The notes below the pieces were generated by a model, which did not search any database, was not told the origin of the DNA, and saw nothing but the letters and a program-made list of their open reading frames with translations. A stretch of 64,000 bases of DNA from an uncultured Flavobacteriaceae bacterium (lineage in GTDB: Bacteria > Bacteroidota > Bacteroidia > Flavobacteriales > Flavobacteriaceae). Positions 7,030 to 17,100 of this stretch are shown here, piece after piece (the first letter of the stretch is position 1; each line of letters begins with the position of its first letter). The stretch covers positions 62,001 to 126,000 of the forward strand of contig CANMFQ010000009.1 in assembly GCA_947497145.1 (NCBI GenBank). The letters run 5' to 3'. The position numbers and the translations under genes are program-made.

Positions 7030-9228
7030 ATGTTAAGAATACTTACCGTTTTCTTTTTTCTTTGTTGTACCGTTTTTTCCTTTGCACAAAATGAAAACAA
7101 ATCGTTTACCGTAAAATATATTGCTGCTACTATTGAACCCGACGGTATTCTTGATGAAGCTATTTGGGAAACGGCTGAAAGTGCCAATCAATTTTGGGAA
7201 TACTTTCCCTTAGATTCCATTCAAGCACGCCAGCAGTCAGACATTAAAATGTTGTATGACGATAAAAATTTATATGTCGGAATAAAAATAAATACTGCGG
7301 GGCGTAATTACGTTATACAATCGCTAAAGCGAGACTTTAGAGCTGGTGGCAATGACAATATCTCATTACTTTTTGACACCTTTAGCGACGGTACCAATGC
7401 CTTTTTATTTGGCACAAACCCCTATGGTGTACGACGTGAAGCACTTATATCAGGTGGTGGAACGCAACGCAGCGGTTTTACAACTTCATGGGATGTGAAA
7501 TGGAAAGGAGATGCAAAAATCTACGATGACTATTACACTGCTGAAATGGTTATTCCGTTGAGTTCGTTTAAGTTTAAAGAAGGTACTCAAAAATGGCGTT
7601 TTAACAGTTATCGATTTGACACCCAATCTAATGAAACGAGTTCTTGGGTGCAAATACCTCAAAATCAATTGGTTTTTGGTACTGCTTTTATGGGTGACAT
7701 GATTTTTGAAAAACCACTAGGAAAATCACGCACGCCATTGACTATTATTCCATATATCAATGCCATATCTCAAAAAGATTTTGAAACCAATGAAGGTGTA
7801 AACAATTTTAAAATAGGCGGTGATGCTAAAATCGCCTTGGGGTCGGGCATGAATTTAGACGTAACACTAAATCCTGATTTTTCACAGGTTGAAGTTGATG
7901 ACCAAGTAACTAACCTCACCCGTTTTGAAGTCTCGCTGCCTGAAAAAAGACAATTTTTTATTGATAACAGCGATTTATTCTCAAGTTTTGGTGACTCTCG
8001 CGATGCAAATCCCTTCTTTTCTAGACGCATTGGTATTGCTAAAGACACTGCTGGTGATGCCATCGAAAATAAAATTATTGGTGGTATTCGACTGAGCGGT
8101 AAATTAAACAAAGATTTAAGAGTAGGTTTTCTAAATATTCAAACTGATGAAGATATAGAAAATGAAATAGCATCGAATAACAACAGCATGCTGGCGGTAC
8201 AACATCGTGTATTTTCAAGGTCTAATATTGGCATGTTTTTCATCAATAAGCAATCTTTAAAAAACTATGATTTTATAGAAAGAGAAGATGAGTACAACAG
8301 AGTTCTTGGTTTAGATTATAATTTAGCATCAAAAGATAATACTTGGAATGGTCAGTTTTACACCCATAAGTCGTTTCAGCCAGATGATAACATTGGTAAC
8401 CTGTCTAGCGGAGCTAAAATCAATTACAACTCAAGAAAATATACTATTTACGCAAAAGCGGTATATATTGATGAAGACTTTTCATCAAACCTTGGCTTTG
8501 TGAGAAGAACCGACATTGTTAAAGGCATACTAGGCGTTGGGCGCACATTTTGGCCAAAAAAGGGCCCTATTCAAAATCACGAGTTTCAAGTATTTCCCAT
8601 TGTTCAATGGAGTCCGAGTCGCGATTTTAAAAATACCGACTATGATATTATGAGTACTTGGGAAGCGAAGTTTAAAGACCAATCAGAATTCGCACTAGGA
8701 ATGACCAATAGCTACACCTTTTTGTTTGAGCCATTTGACCCTACTGATACAGAAGGTGGTCTTGAATTACCTGCTAATATAGGCTATCATTACAACAATG
8801 TTTCAGCAGGGTACGAATCTGACAGGAGAAAAACGTTTACATACGCCGCAGAAACGGAAATAGGAAGATTCTTTAACGGGAATCGGTTTTCTTTAGAAAC
8901 CATGATGACGCTTCGTTTTCAACCCAAAGTTTTTCTTTCGCTAATTCTCAATTATGACAAAATAAACTTACCTGCTCCCTATCCCAGCGCTGATATATGG
9001 TTGTTGAGTCCAAAAATTGATATTACATTTAGCAAATCGGTATTTTGGTCTACCTTGGTACAATATAGTAATCAACGTGATAATTTAGGTATCAATTCAA
9101 GGCTACAATGGCGTTTTGCTCCCCTATCAGATTTGTTCATTGTATACAACGACAATTACTTTGTGAATAGCTTTCAACCTAGAAATAGGTCTATTAATTT
9201 AAAATTCACCTACTGGTTAAACATCTAA
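7030..9228 (+). CDS. DUF5916 domain-containing outer-membrane protein with CBM9-like N-terminus
   Basis: 732 residues from the ATG at 7030, preferred over a TTG three codons upstream. A signal peptide ends at FSFAQ. The next 190 residues or so resemble a carbohydrate-binding family 9-like domain (EPDGILDEAIWETAE, then the NPYGVRREALI segment). The rest is DUF5916, rich in alternating hydrophobic and aromatic strands and ending FTYWLNI, consistent with a beta-barrel. Function is unknown. It is paralogous to the gene cut at the window start, and the two bracket the accessory island. The HAD phosphatase follows after 10 bases, probably in the same transcript. Confidence 0.88.
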   Translation: MLRILTVFFFLCCTVFSFAQNENKSFTVKYIAATIEPDGILDEAIWETAESANQFWEYFPLDSIQARQQSDIKMLYDDKNLYVGIKINTAGRNYVIQSLKRDFRAGGNDNISLLFDTFSDGTNAFLFGTNPYGVRREALISGGGTQRSGFTTSWDVKWKGDAKIYDDYYTAEMVIPLSSFKFKEGTQKWRFNSYRFDTQSNETSSWVQIPQNQLVFGTAFMGDMIFEKPLGKSRTPLTIIPYINAISQKDFETNEGVNNFKIGGDAKIALGSGMNLDVTLNPDFSQVEVDDQVTNLTRFEVSLPEKRQFFIDNSDLFSSFGDSRDANPFFSRRIGIAKDTAGDAIENKIIGGIRLSGKLNKDLRVGFLNIQTDEDIENEIASNNNSMLAVQHRVFSRSNIGMFFINKQSLKNYDFIEREDEYNRVLGLDYNLASKDNTWNGQFYTHKSFQPDDNIGNLSSGAKINYNSRKYTIYAKAVYIDEDFSSNLGFVRRTDIVKGILGVGRTFWPKKGPIQNHEFQVFPIVQWSPSRDFKNTDYDIMSTWEAKFKDQSEFALGMTNSYTFLFEPFDPTDTEGGLELPANIGYHYNNVSAGYESDRRKTFTYAAETEIGRFFNGNRFSLETMMTLRFQPKVFLSLILNYDKINLPAPYPSADIWLLSPKIDITFSKSVFWSTLVQYSNQRDNLGINSRLQWRFAPLSDLFIVYNDNYFVNSFQPRNRSINLKFTYWLNI

Positions 9229-9238
9229 TAATTTACAC

Positions 9239-10039
9239 ATGCAATACACCATACTCTGTTCTGATTTAGATGGCACCCTACTTACAACCAAAAATGATGT
9301 TTCAGCCTATACAATTGCTGAAATTTCACGCATAAAAAAACACCTTAAAGTTATTTTAGTTTCGGCGCGTATGCCGCAATCTATGACCTATTTACAAAAA
9401 AGGCTGGGTATAGAAAACCAACCTATCATATGCTATAACGGGGCATTAGTTATTGACGGTACTAAACAAATTAGCTCCACCACTATTCCTATTAACATTG
9501 TATCAAGCGTATATGAATTAGCAGAAGCAACTAAAATAAAATTAGGTTTGTATGCCTACAAAGAGTGGTATGTTGAAGAAACCTCTGAGCGGGTTGAAAA
9601 AGAAATTAAATACACAAAAACCACACCCGTTTTTAGATCTACCGCAACAACCATTGCCGACTGGAAAAAAAGAACTATTAGCGCCCATAAAATCATGTTG
9701 ATGGGCACCAAATCTACTGCTGACACATTATATACCGAGCTACAAAAACACCATAGTACCGCCTTAAATATTTATCGCTCTAACGACACCCTTATTGAAG
9801 TTGCGCCCAAATCTGTATCAAAATTATCAGCGATAAAACAGTTACTATCACCCCACGAATCGCTGAAAGACATTATTGCCTTTGGAGACAACTACAATGA
9901 CATAGAAATGCTTCAACATGTAGCTATGGGTGTTGCCGTAGGCAATGCTAGAGATGAAGTAAAAGCCATTGCAAATGCTGTTACCCTCAATAATACCGAA
10001 GACGGCGTAGCGCACTTTATAAAGCAACACCTAATTTGA
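9239..10039 (+). CDS. Cof-type HAD-IIB family phosphatase
   Basis: 266 residues, the usual length for the Cof subfamily. Motif I is DLDGTLLTT (residues 9-17), the motif II region is ILVSARM, the motif III Lys sits in the APKSVSKLSAIK segment, and motif IV is FGDNYNDIEML. The cap domain is the IIB alpha/beta type inserted between motifs II and III. These enzymes dephosphorylate sugar phosphates, nucleotides or cofactors such as PLP; the substrate cannot be read from sequence. It is cytoplasmic and lies 10 bases after the DUF5916 gene. Confidence 0.92.
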   Translation: MQYTILCSDLDGTLLTTKNDVSAYTIAEISRIKKHLKVILVSARMPQSMTYLQKRLGIENQPIICYNGALVIDGTKQISSTTIPINIVSSVYELAEATKIKLGLYAYKEWYVEETSERVEKEIKYTKTTPVFRSTATTIADWKKRTISAHKIMLMGTKSTADTLYTELQKHHSTALNIYRSNDTLIEVAPKSVSKLSAIKQLLSPHESLKDIIAFGDNYNDIEMLQHVAMGVAVGNARDEVKAIANAVTLNNTEDGVAHFIKQHLI

Positions 10040-10040
10040 G

Positions 10041-10048
10041 TATATTTG
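10041..10048 (+). promoter_or_regulatory. -7 promoter box TATATTTG
   Basis: Perfect TAnnTTTG just after the HAD stop codon and 53 bases before the DUF819 ATG. Confidence 0.5.
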
Positions 10049-10101
10049 AATACCTCTTATGCATAATTTAGACTGAAACCACCGTAACGCACACCATATA
10101 A

Positions 10102-11418
10102 ATGACTGACAAATTATTACCCGAACCACTAATCACTGATGATACCGTTGTCTTTGGATTATTAGCATTTTGCTTAGGCTTTATTTTTATTACCTCGTCG
10201 TTAAAAAGAGGCTTTTTCAAAAAATTCTATTACGTTGTCCCTGCTGTATTAATGTGCTATCTCTTACCTGCTATATTGGCCTCATGTGGCGTCATTGCTG
10301 AAAAATGGCATACGGTAGACAAACTTGGTACGGTTACCGAGCATTCATCACGGCTATACTATATGGCAAGTCATTATTTATTACCTGCTGCCTTGGTATT
10401 AATGACCTTGAGTATTGATTTAAAAGCTATTGCTAGCCTAGGTTCAAAAGCCCTCATTATGTTTTTAACAGGCAGTTTGGGTATTATTATAGGCGGGCCT
10501 ATTGCTATTTTAATTGTATCTATTTTTTCGCCAGAATCTGTGGGAGGCAATGGTTTTGATGCTATTTGGCGCGGTCTTTCTACCATTGCAGGAAGTTGGA
10601 TTGGCGGCGGTGCGAACCAAGCTGCCATGTACGAAATATTTAAATACACACCCGATAAATACGGAGGTATGGTACTAGTCGATATTTTTGTCGCCAATGT
10701 GTGGATGGCTATAATTCTTCTGGGCGTAGGTAAAACAGAACGTATAGACCGTTGGTTAAAAGCCGATACGTCATCAATAGAAAAATTAAAAATTAAAGTA
10801 ACCAAATTTACCGATAGTATTACACGCGTACCAAGCCTACAAGATTATATGATTTTATTGGGACTGGCTTTTACAGCTGTTGGTGTTTCTCATTTTTTTG
10901 GAGGACATATGAGTTCATACCTAAAAACTACCGTTGCTGCCGTTGCTGACCCAACCAACTTTTTATCATTTTTGGGGTCTAGTTTCTTTTGGATGGTGAT
11001 TATTGCTACTGCCTGTGGTATAACATTTTCATTCACCAAAGCTAAAAATTACGAAGGAGCAGGTGCTAGTAAAATAGGCGGAATGTTTATTTATATTTTG
11101 GTAGCTACCATTGGTATGAAAGTAGATTTAGGACGCATATTAGAAAACCCCGGACTTATCGCTATTGGTTTTATATGGATAAGCATTCATGCAGGGCTTA
11201 TGATTTTGGTGGCTAAGCTTATAAAGGCCCCCTATTTCTTTTTAGCTGTAGGCAGCCAAGCAAACGTAGGTGGTGCCGCATCAGCACCCGTTGTTGCAGC
11301 AGAATTTCATCCCTCGCTTACCTCTGTAGGGGTACTATTAGCAGTATTTGGCTATGTTGTAGGTACAGGAGGAGCATTGCTTTGTGCATATTTAATGGAG
11401 GTAGCTTCAAATTTTTAA
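10102..11418 (+). CDS. DUF819 family membrane protein
   Basis: 438 residues with about eleven or twelve membrane helices and the DUF819 pattern: a Gly-rich central motif AGSWIGGGANQAAMYE and a matching C-terminal motif GSQANVGGAASAPVVAA. This looks like an inverted-repeat transporter fold with two discontinuous helices. The family is presumed to be a permease; substrates are uncharacterised. It has its own promoter box upstream and is followed 69 bases later by a DUF4369 lipoprotein. Confidence 0.88.
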   Translation: MTDKLLPEPLITDDTVVFGLLAFCLGFIFITSSLKRGFFKKFYYVVPAVLMCYLLPAILASCGVIAEKWHTVDKLGTVTEHSSRLYYMASHYLLPAALVLMTLSIDLKAIASLGSKALIMFLTGSLGIIIGGPIAILIVSIFSPESVGGNGFDAIWRGLSTIAGSWIGGGANQAAMYEIFKYTPDKYGGMVLVDIFVANVWMAIILLGVGKTERIDRWLKADTSSIEKLKIKVTKFTDSITRVPSLQDYMILLGLAFTAVGVSHFFGGHMSSYLKTTVAAVADPTNFLSFLGSSFFWMVIIATACGITFSFTKAKNYEGAGASKIGGMFIYILVATIGMKVDLGRILENPGLIAIGFIWISIHAGLMILVAKLIKAPYFFLAVGSQANVGGAASAPVVAAEFHPSLTSVGVLLAVFGYVVGTGGALLCAYLMEVASNF

Positions 11419-11487
11419 CTTTCTATTCTAAAAACCGCCAAACCGATTCAAAAAAAATACTGATATTTGCCCCTCTAAAAAACCAAA

Positions 11488-12192
11488 ATGAAAAAAGCGC
11501 TTTACATTTTCGCAATGCTATTGATAGTTTCGGCATGTGGCGATGGAATTACAGAAAAGACCATGATTGTTACCGGTACGGTAAAAGGATTAAAAAAAGG
11601 CACTTTATATCTGCAGCATATTCCAGACTCTACCTTGGTAGTAATTGATTCTTTGCAAATTGAAGGAAATGGCGATTTTAATTTCAAAACAGAAATTGAA
11701 AGCCCTGAAATATTTTATCTCTATCTGAATAAAAAGGACAACAATGACCTCAATGACCGTATTACCTTTTTTGGAGAACCTGGCACAATTACCATCAATA
11801 CAGCTTGGAATACTTTTGATACGAATGCAAAAATAACAGGTTCTGAAAGTCAAACGAAACTAGAAGAATACCGAAAGGTAATGTCTAGCATCAACAAACG
11901 TAACCTTGAAATATTACAAAAAAGTCTTCGTAAAGAGGTAGCAAAAGACACTGTACAACTAGACTCTCTACAACGGGTAAGTGACAAAAATACGCAACGT
12001 GGTTATTTGTACGCCATCAATTTTGCTATAAATAACAGAAACTCATATGTGGCTCCGTACATTGCGGTTAATGAAATACCCAATGCCAATGTAACGTATT
12101 TAGATTCTATTCATAGGTCTTTATCACCTGAAGTGGCAACTTCAAAATACGGACGTAAATTGGAAGAGCTATTGAAAACCATAAAAAAATAG
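11488..12192 (+). CDS. DUF4369 domain-containing lipoprotein
   Basis: 234 residues with a signal peptide and lipobox (LLIVSACGD). The DUF4369 domain follows (about 25-130: VTGTVKGLKKGTLYLQHI, FFGEPGTITI). In most relatives this domain precedes a thioredoxin fold with a CxxC motif; here there is none and the C-terminal 100 residues are charged and probably helical. It may be a truncated family member or a stand-alone DUF4369 protein. Likely periplasmic or outer-membrane attached. It ends at a bidirectional terminator shared with the converging small gene. Confidence 0.82.
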   Translation: MKKALYIFAMLLIVSACGDGITEKTMIVTGTVKGLKKGTLYLQHIPDSTLVVIDSLQIEGNGDFNFKTEIESPEIFYLYLNKKDNNDLNDRITFFGEPGTITINTAWNTFDTNAKITGSESQTKLEEYRKVMSSINKRNLEILQKSLRKEVAKDTVQLDSLQRVSDKNTQRGYLYAINFAINNRNSYVAPYIAVNEIPNANVTYLDSIHRSLSPEVATSKYGRKLEELLKTIKK

Positions 12193-12196
12193 ACAT

Positions 12197-12226
12197 AAAA
12201 AAATCCGCTAGTAGCGGATTTTTTTT
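12197..12226. terminator. Bidirectional terminator between converging genes
   Basis: Stem AAATCCGC / GCGGATTT with a TAGTA loop, flanked by an A run on the left and a T run on the right, so it can work on both strands. It serves the DUF4369 gene (+) and the 89-residue gene (-). Confidence 0.85.
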
Positions 12227-12244
12227 AAGCTGTTTTTTTCAATA

Positions 12245-12514
12245 TTAACTAAGCTTATTGATTTTTTCAATCAAAGCAGCTCCTTTTTCTTCAAGTTCGT
12301 TACGAACACTTTTTAAATGTGCAGGTCTATTTTCAACACCTCTTTGATTTACTTTTGCAATAAGAGCGTCAAAAGTTTCAATTGCACTATCAATAATTTC
12401 GCTACCTTCTTTTGAGTCTTGTTTATTATTTGCTGCATCAACAACATAAACCGCCTCAATGATATCTCCTAAAACGTAATTGATATCTTTTTTTAAGTCT
12501 CTAATATTTGCCAT
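12245..12514 (-). CDS. Small conserved flavobacterial protein, function unknown
   Basis: 89 residues from the ATG at 12514 (MANIRDLKKDINYVLGDIIE). The frame is open to 12562, but a perfect -7 box lies at 12531-12538 inside that extension, so the shorter start is chosen. The protein is soluble and helical, with no signal peptide, membrane segment or metal-binding motif. I recognise it only as a small protein type seen in this family of bacteria. Confidence 0.8.
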   Translation of the reverse strand: MANIRDLKKDINYVLGDIIEAVYVVDAANNKQDSKEGSEIIDSAIETFDALIAKVNQRGVENRPAHLKSVRNELEEKGAALIEKINKLS

Positions 12515-12530
12515 CTGTACTTTTTTTTTG

Positions 12531-12538
12531 CAAAAATA
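12531..12538 (-). promoter_or_regulatory. -7 promoter box TATTTTTG (minus strand)
   Basis: Perfect TAnnTTTG on the minus strand, 16 bases before the ATG at 12514. It decides the start of that gene. Confidence 0.6.
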
Positions 12539-12624
12539 GGCTTTTTTGACTCCCTTCGTCAAGTGAATCTTAATAAATCAACTAAATAAGGTCAAATCGA
12601 ACCCCATAAGACACGCAAATAAGG

Positions 12625-12685
12625 TTTTATAGGTTATCGATTTCTAATGCACTACTCATTAGAAACTATGCATTACCCTATAAAA
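12625..12685. repeat. Nested perfect inverted repeats in a gene-free gap
   Basis: Outer arms TTTTATAGG (12625-12633) and CCTATAAAA (12677-12685) enclose inner arms TTTCTAATG (12641-12649) and CATTAGAAA (12657-12665) with a 7-base loop. Both 9-bp stems are perfect. There is no T run on either side. The 430-base gap 12515-12945 otherwise shows no gene, only T/C-rich low-complexity sequence around 12,820-12,900. Confidence 0.6.
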
Positions 12686-12945
12686 AATCGCGTTTTAAAA
12701 TAGCAGAAACATAAAACCCACGGCACTGCAAGAACAAAGACTTTTTTATCTTTTTTAAGAGAAGGCTCAAGAAACAGGAAACAAGAACCAAGAAACATGT
12801 CCCTGATATAGGTTGACCACTTTAAAAACCTCTTTTCTCTCTCTATTCTATTTATTCCCCTGCTCTCTTTGCCTCTTTACGCAATGCTCTTCGCTAAGTA
12901 GCCAGCAACTATACCCTACAGTAAAACAATGTCTACAAATGTGGA

Positions 12946-14109
12946 TTAACCCAATGCCTGTTTAATATCAGCGATAATATCATCTATATGCTCTAAGCCC
13001 ACAGAAACACGTACCATACCATCGGTGATACCGGTTTCTGCTCTTTCTTCTATAGACAGTTTACTATGCGTAGTTGATGCAGGGTGCGTCACTATGCTGC
13101 GCGAATCTCCCAAATTTGCAGAAAGTGATAATAATTTTATAGAATTAAAAAAACGCTGTCCTGCTTCTACCCCACCTTTAACTTCAAAAGCAACAACGCA
13201 ACCTCCAGCCTTCATTTGCTTTTTGGCAACTTTATATTGTGGGTGCGATTTTAAAAAAGGATATTTCACCCAATTCACCTGCTCATGATTTTCAAGATAT
13301 TCAGCCAGTTTAAGCGCATTTTCACAGTGCCTATCTACCCGTAGTGCTAGTGTTTCTAAACTTTTAGACAATACCCAAGCATTAAAAGGAGAAAGCGCAG
13401 GCCCTGTGATTCTCGAAAAGCGATACACCTTTTCAATCAAATCAGCACTACCTACGGTAATACCTGCCAACACTCTACCTTGACCATCCATAAGCTTGGT
13501 ACCCGAATGTATTACCAAATCAGCTCCAAAACGTATGGGTTGTTGCAAATAAGGAGAAGCAAAGCAATTGTCAATCACCAAAATCAACTTGTGCTTCTTC
13601 GCTATGACACCCAACGCTTCTAAATCTAAAACATCAACGCCAGGATTGGTAGGAGATTCTGCATAAAGAATTTTAGTTTTTGGGGTTATCAATTTTTCAA
13701 TACTCGCTAAGTCATCAATTTTGAAGTAACTGTGTGAAATATTCCATTTAGGAAAAAAATTATTAAACAGCGAATGGGTTGAACCAAAAATATTGCGTGC
13801 AGAAATGATATGGTCACCACTATCTAACAAAGCCGCCAATGTTGAAAACACGGCTGCCATACCCGAAGCAAAAGCAAAACCTGCCTCGGCGTCTTCCATT
13901 TGACAAACCTTAGTAACAAATTCATTTGAATTTGGATTTGAATACCTTGAATAAATATTGCGCTCCTTTTCTTCTGCAAAAGAAGCCCGCATATCTTCTG
14001 CATCTTCAAAAACAAAACTTGATGTTAGATATAAGGGCACCGAGTGCTCCAAATTTTTAGAACGTTCTAACTGTGTACGTATAGCTTTTGTTTCAAATTT
14101 TTTCTCCAT
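12946..14109 (-). CDS. metZ: Trans-sulfuration PLP enzyme, O-succinyl/O-acetylhomoserine sulfhydrylase type
   Basis: 387 residues from the ATG at 14109; a TTG five codons upstream is the alternative. Cys/Met metabolism PLP fold: YSRYSNPN phosphate-binding region, ASGMAAV, the catalytic loop DNCFASPYLQQP, the PLP lysine in IHSGTKLMDGQGR, and THPASTTHSKL near the C-terminus. The GTKLMDGQGR context fits MetZ better than cystathionine gamma-synthase, but MetB activity cannot be excluded. It is the last gene of the minus-strand methionine cluster, 73 bases after the MetX/ThrA fusion. It would form homocysteine from activated homoserine. Confidence 0.85.
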   Translation of the reverse strand: MEKKFETKAIRTQLERSKNLEHSVPLYLTSSFVFEDAEDMRASFAEEKERNIYSRYSNPNSNEFVTKVCQMEDAEAGFAFASGMAAVFSTLAALLDSGDHIISARNIFGSTHSLFNNFFPKWNISHSYFKIDDLASIEKLITPKTKILYAESPTNPGVDVLDLEALGVIAKKHKLILVIDNCFASPYLQQPIRFGADLVIHSGTKLMDGQGRVLAGITVGSADLIEKVYRFSRITGPALSPFNAWVLSKSLETLALRVDRHCENALKLAEYLENHEQVNWVKYPFLKSHPQYKVAKKQMKAGGCVVAFEVKGGVEAGQRFFNSIKLLSLSANLGDSRSIVTHPASTTHSKLSIEERAETGITDGMVRVSVGLEHIDDIIADIKQALG

Positions 14110-14182
14110 AATACGCTTCTTCAACTAAGATTCCGACTATAAAAAACTAGCAGGACATCTTTTTACATTTTTTTTGAACTTT

Positions 14183-17100
14183 TTATCCTTTTTCTGCAAT
14201 TCGTAAAATATCACCAAAAACACCTCTGGCAGTAACGGCAGCGCCTGCTCCTGCTCCCTGTATAACCAAAGGATTCGCTCCGTAGGATGCCGTATAAATT
14301 TCGATAATAGAGTCTGACCCTTTTACTTGCCCCAAAGCACTTTCTTTAGGTACCGAAATCAATTTCACATCAAGAATTCCTTTTTCTTCTTGCAAATTAC
14401 CATGCAAATCGCCAACGTAACGGAGTACATGACCTTCTTTTTGATTTTTTTTGATTTCACTAAAAACGTCATCCAACAAATTTAAATTTTCCAAGAAATG
14501 CGTCACATCACCCCCTTGAAGTTCTTCGGGAATTAAATTTTGAATCTTAATATCAGAAAATTCATTCCTCAAATCAAGTTCACGAGCCAATATCAATAAC
14601 TTTCTTCCCACATCATTACCCGACAAATCTTCTCTTGGATCTGGTTCTGTAAATCCTTTCTCCATGGCATCTTTTAAGATACTCGAAAAAGGTGCATCAA
14701 CCTCTGAAAAGGTATTAAAAATATAACTCAATGAACCCGAAAAAACACCTTTAATACGGGTTATATTTTCCCCTGAAAGATGCAACAATTTTATGGTATC
14801 AATCAATGGCAAACCTGCACCAACATTGGTCTCATATAAATATTGTTTTTGATTACGTAAAAGCTCTTCTCTCAATGAGCGATAGTAATCATAACTCAAT
14901 GTATTGGCTATTTTGTTTGATGAAACCACATCAAAACCATTTTCAACAAAATCAAAATAGCGCGCTACAAAATGCTCGCTAGCTGTATTATCAACAACAA
15001 TAAGGTTTTCTAAATGATGCTTTTTTGCAAAATCAAAAACATCTTCAATGGTATACGAAATACCTTTTTTATCTAAGGCAGCTTTCCACGACTTGGGAAT
15101 TCCTTTTTCTTGCAATAACAGCTTTTTAGAATTGGCAACGGCAAATACATTTAAATCAATACATTTTCGGCTGGCAATTGTTTCTGAAGATTCTAAAATT
15201 TGATTTATTAAGGTCCCTCCTACATTGCCATGTCCAAATACGGCCAAATTAACCTTTTTACTTATACCAAAAATCTGTCCGTGCATTACGTTTAAAGCCT
15301 TATGCAAGTCAGCTGTTTTTAAAACCAAACTCACATTCTTACCTGATACTGTATTATTGAATAACAAAGGCACGATTTGGTTCTTAATCAATGCATTATA
15401 CGGCTTGTGAAATGTACTCAAATCTTGCCCTACAATAGATACGACTGATACATCATTTACCACCGTAATGGTATTAATATCTTTGGATTTAAAGTCACTA
15501 GAAAACTCCTTTTCTAAGGCTGCTTTTGCCTTTTCAGACTTGTTACGAGCCACCACTAAGCCAATTCCTCGCTCAGATGAACCTTGTGATATAATACTTA
15601 CGTTTATATTTCGGTCACCGAGTGCTTTAAATATACGGGCATCAACACCAACTTTTCCTAACAGTCCTCTACCCTCTACATTAACTAAAGAAACCGCTTC
15701 AATTACGGATAATGATTTAATACCTTCTTCACTAGATTTTGCACTTATTAAAGTACCTTCATTATCATCATTAAACGTATTTAAAATACGTAGCGGAATA
15801 TTCTTCTCAATTAACGGAATAATGGTTTTTGCATGCAAAATAGTAGCCCCAAAATTGGCAAGTTCGTTTGCCTCAGCATAAGAGAGATTAGACAATTTTT
15901 TTGCTTCAGAAACAAAATCAGGATTTGCCGTAAAAATACCATCAACATGTGTATAATTTTGTAGTTCTTCGGCATCTAAAAAATTTGCCAATAAGGCTGC
16001 CGAATAATTACTCCCATTTCTACCCAAGGTGGTGGTCTCATCATTAATAGTTGAAGCAATAAAACCCGTTATCACCGGAACAGTATCACTTGGTAATTGA
16101 GAAAATTTCAAGAGTACACGTTCTTTAGAAATAGATTCTATCAGTTTAGCATCACCAAAGGTATCATCAGTTTTAAATAGGGTTCTTGAATCAATAAACT
16201 CGGCTTTCAAACCTTTTTCTGTAAGCAAACTAGCAACTAATTTTGCCGAAATAAGTTCCCCATAGGCAAGTACCTCATCTTTAATTTTATGGCTGTAATC
16301 ACCCAAAAGAGAAACCCCTTCAAACAGTTTTGTTAACGCTTTAAATTCTACAGAAAAATCTGCCGTAGAAAACGTATGTTTTTGGTACTTTTTAAAAGCT
16401 TCAAAATCTTTAGTATAGTCTTTACCTTTGGCTGCCTTCGCCAACATAGACTCTAGCTGGTCAGTTGATTTTCCACGTGCCGAAAGTACTATTGCAATAT
16501 TTTCATTAGCAGCAACTTTAGATGTGATAATCTCCAAAACACGTGATAAGCCTTCTCCATTACTTAATGACCTACCTCCAAACTTTAAAACCTTTACCTT
16601 TTTTGATTTTTCACTACGATTAAAAATACCACTTAGCAAATTTTTCATTTGCTCAAACTCAATTAAAAAGGCATCATGTCCATGTAAGGAATGTATTTCG
16701 CCATAGGTAACATTGCTATTTACCTGAGCCAATTGCTTAAACGTATCTTTATTTTCTTCAGCGGTAAAAAACAAATCTGAATCTACCCCAATGATATGAA
16801 TATTGGTATCGCTATTTTGTAGCTTTTTAAAATTCTCATCACCATCACGGGTCACATCAATGGTTTTAAGCAGCTGGTTCATCAATTTATAGGCCGATAA
16901 CTGAAACCTTTCTTGCAGTTTTTCTCCATGATGCATTAACCAGCTTTCTACATTAAAAACCTGAAGTTCTTCATTTGTGCTACGCTTAAACCGCTCTTTA
17001 AACGAGGCAGGCGTACGGTAACACAACATAGCATGCATCCTAGCATCATGCACTGGCTGTTTAGAATTGACCAAAAATTGTTCTTGAATTTGGCAGTTAG

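Noticed and set aside
11382-11648. Frame across the DUF819/DUF4369 junction
   Set aside because: It overlaps both genes in another frame and would split the lipoprotein signal of the real gene.
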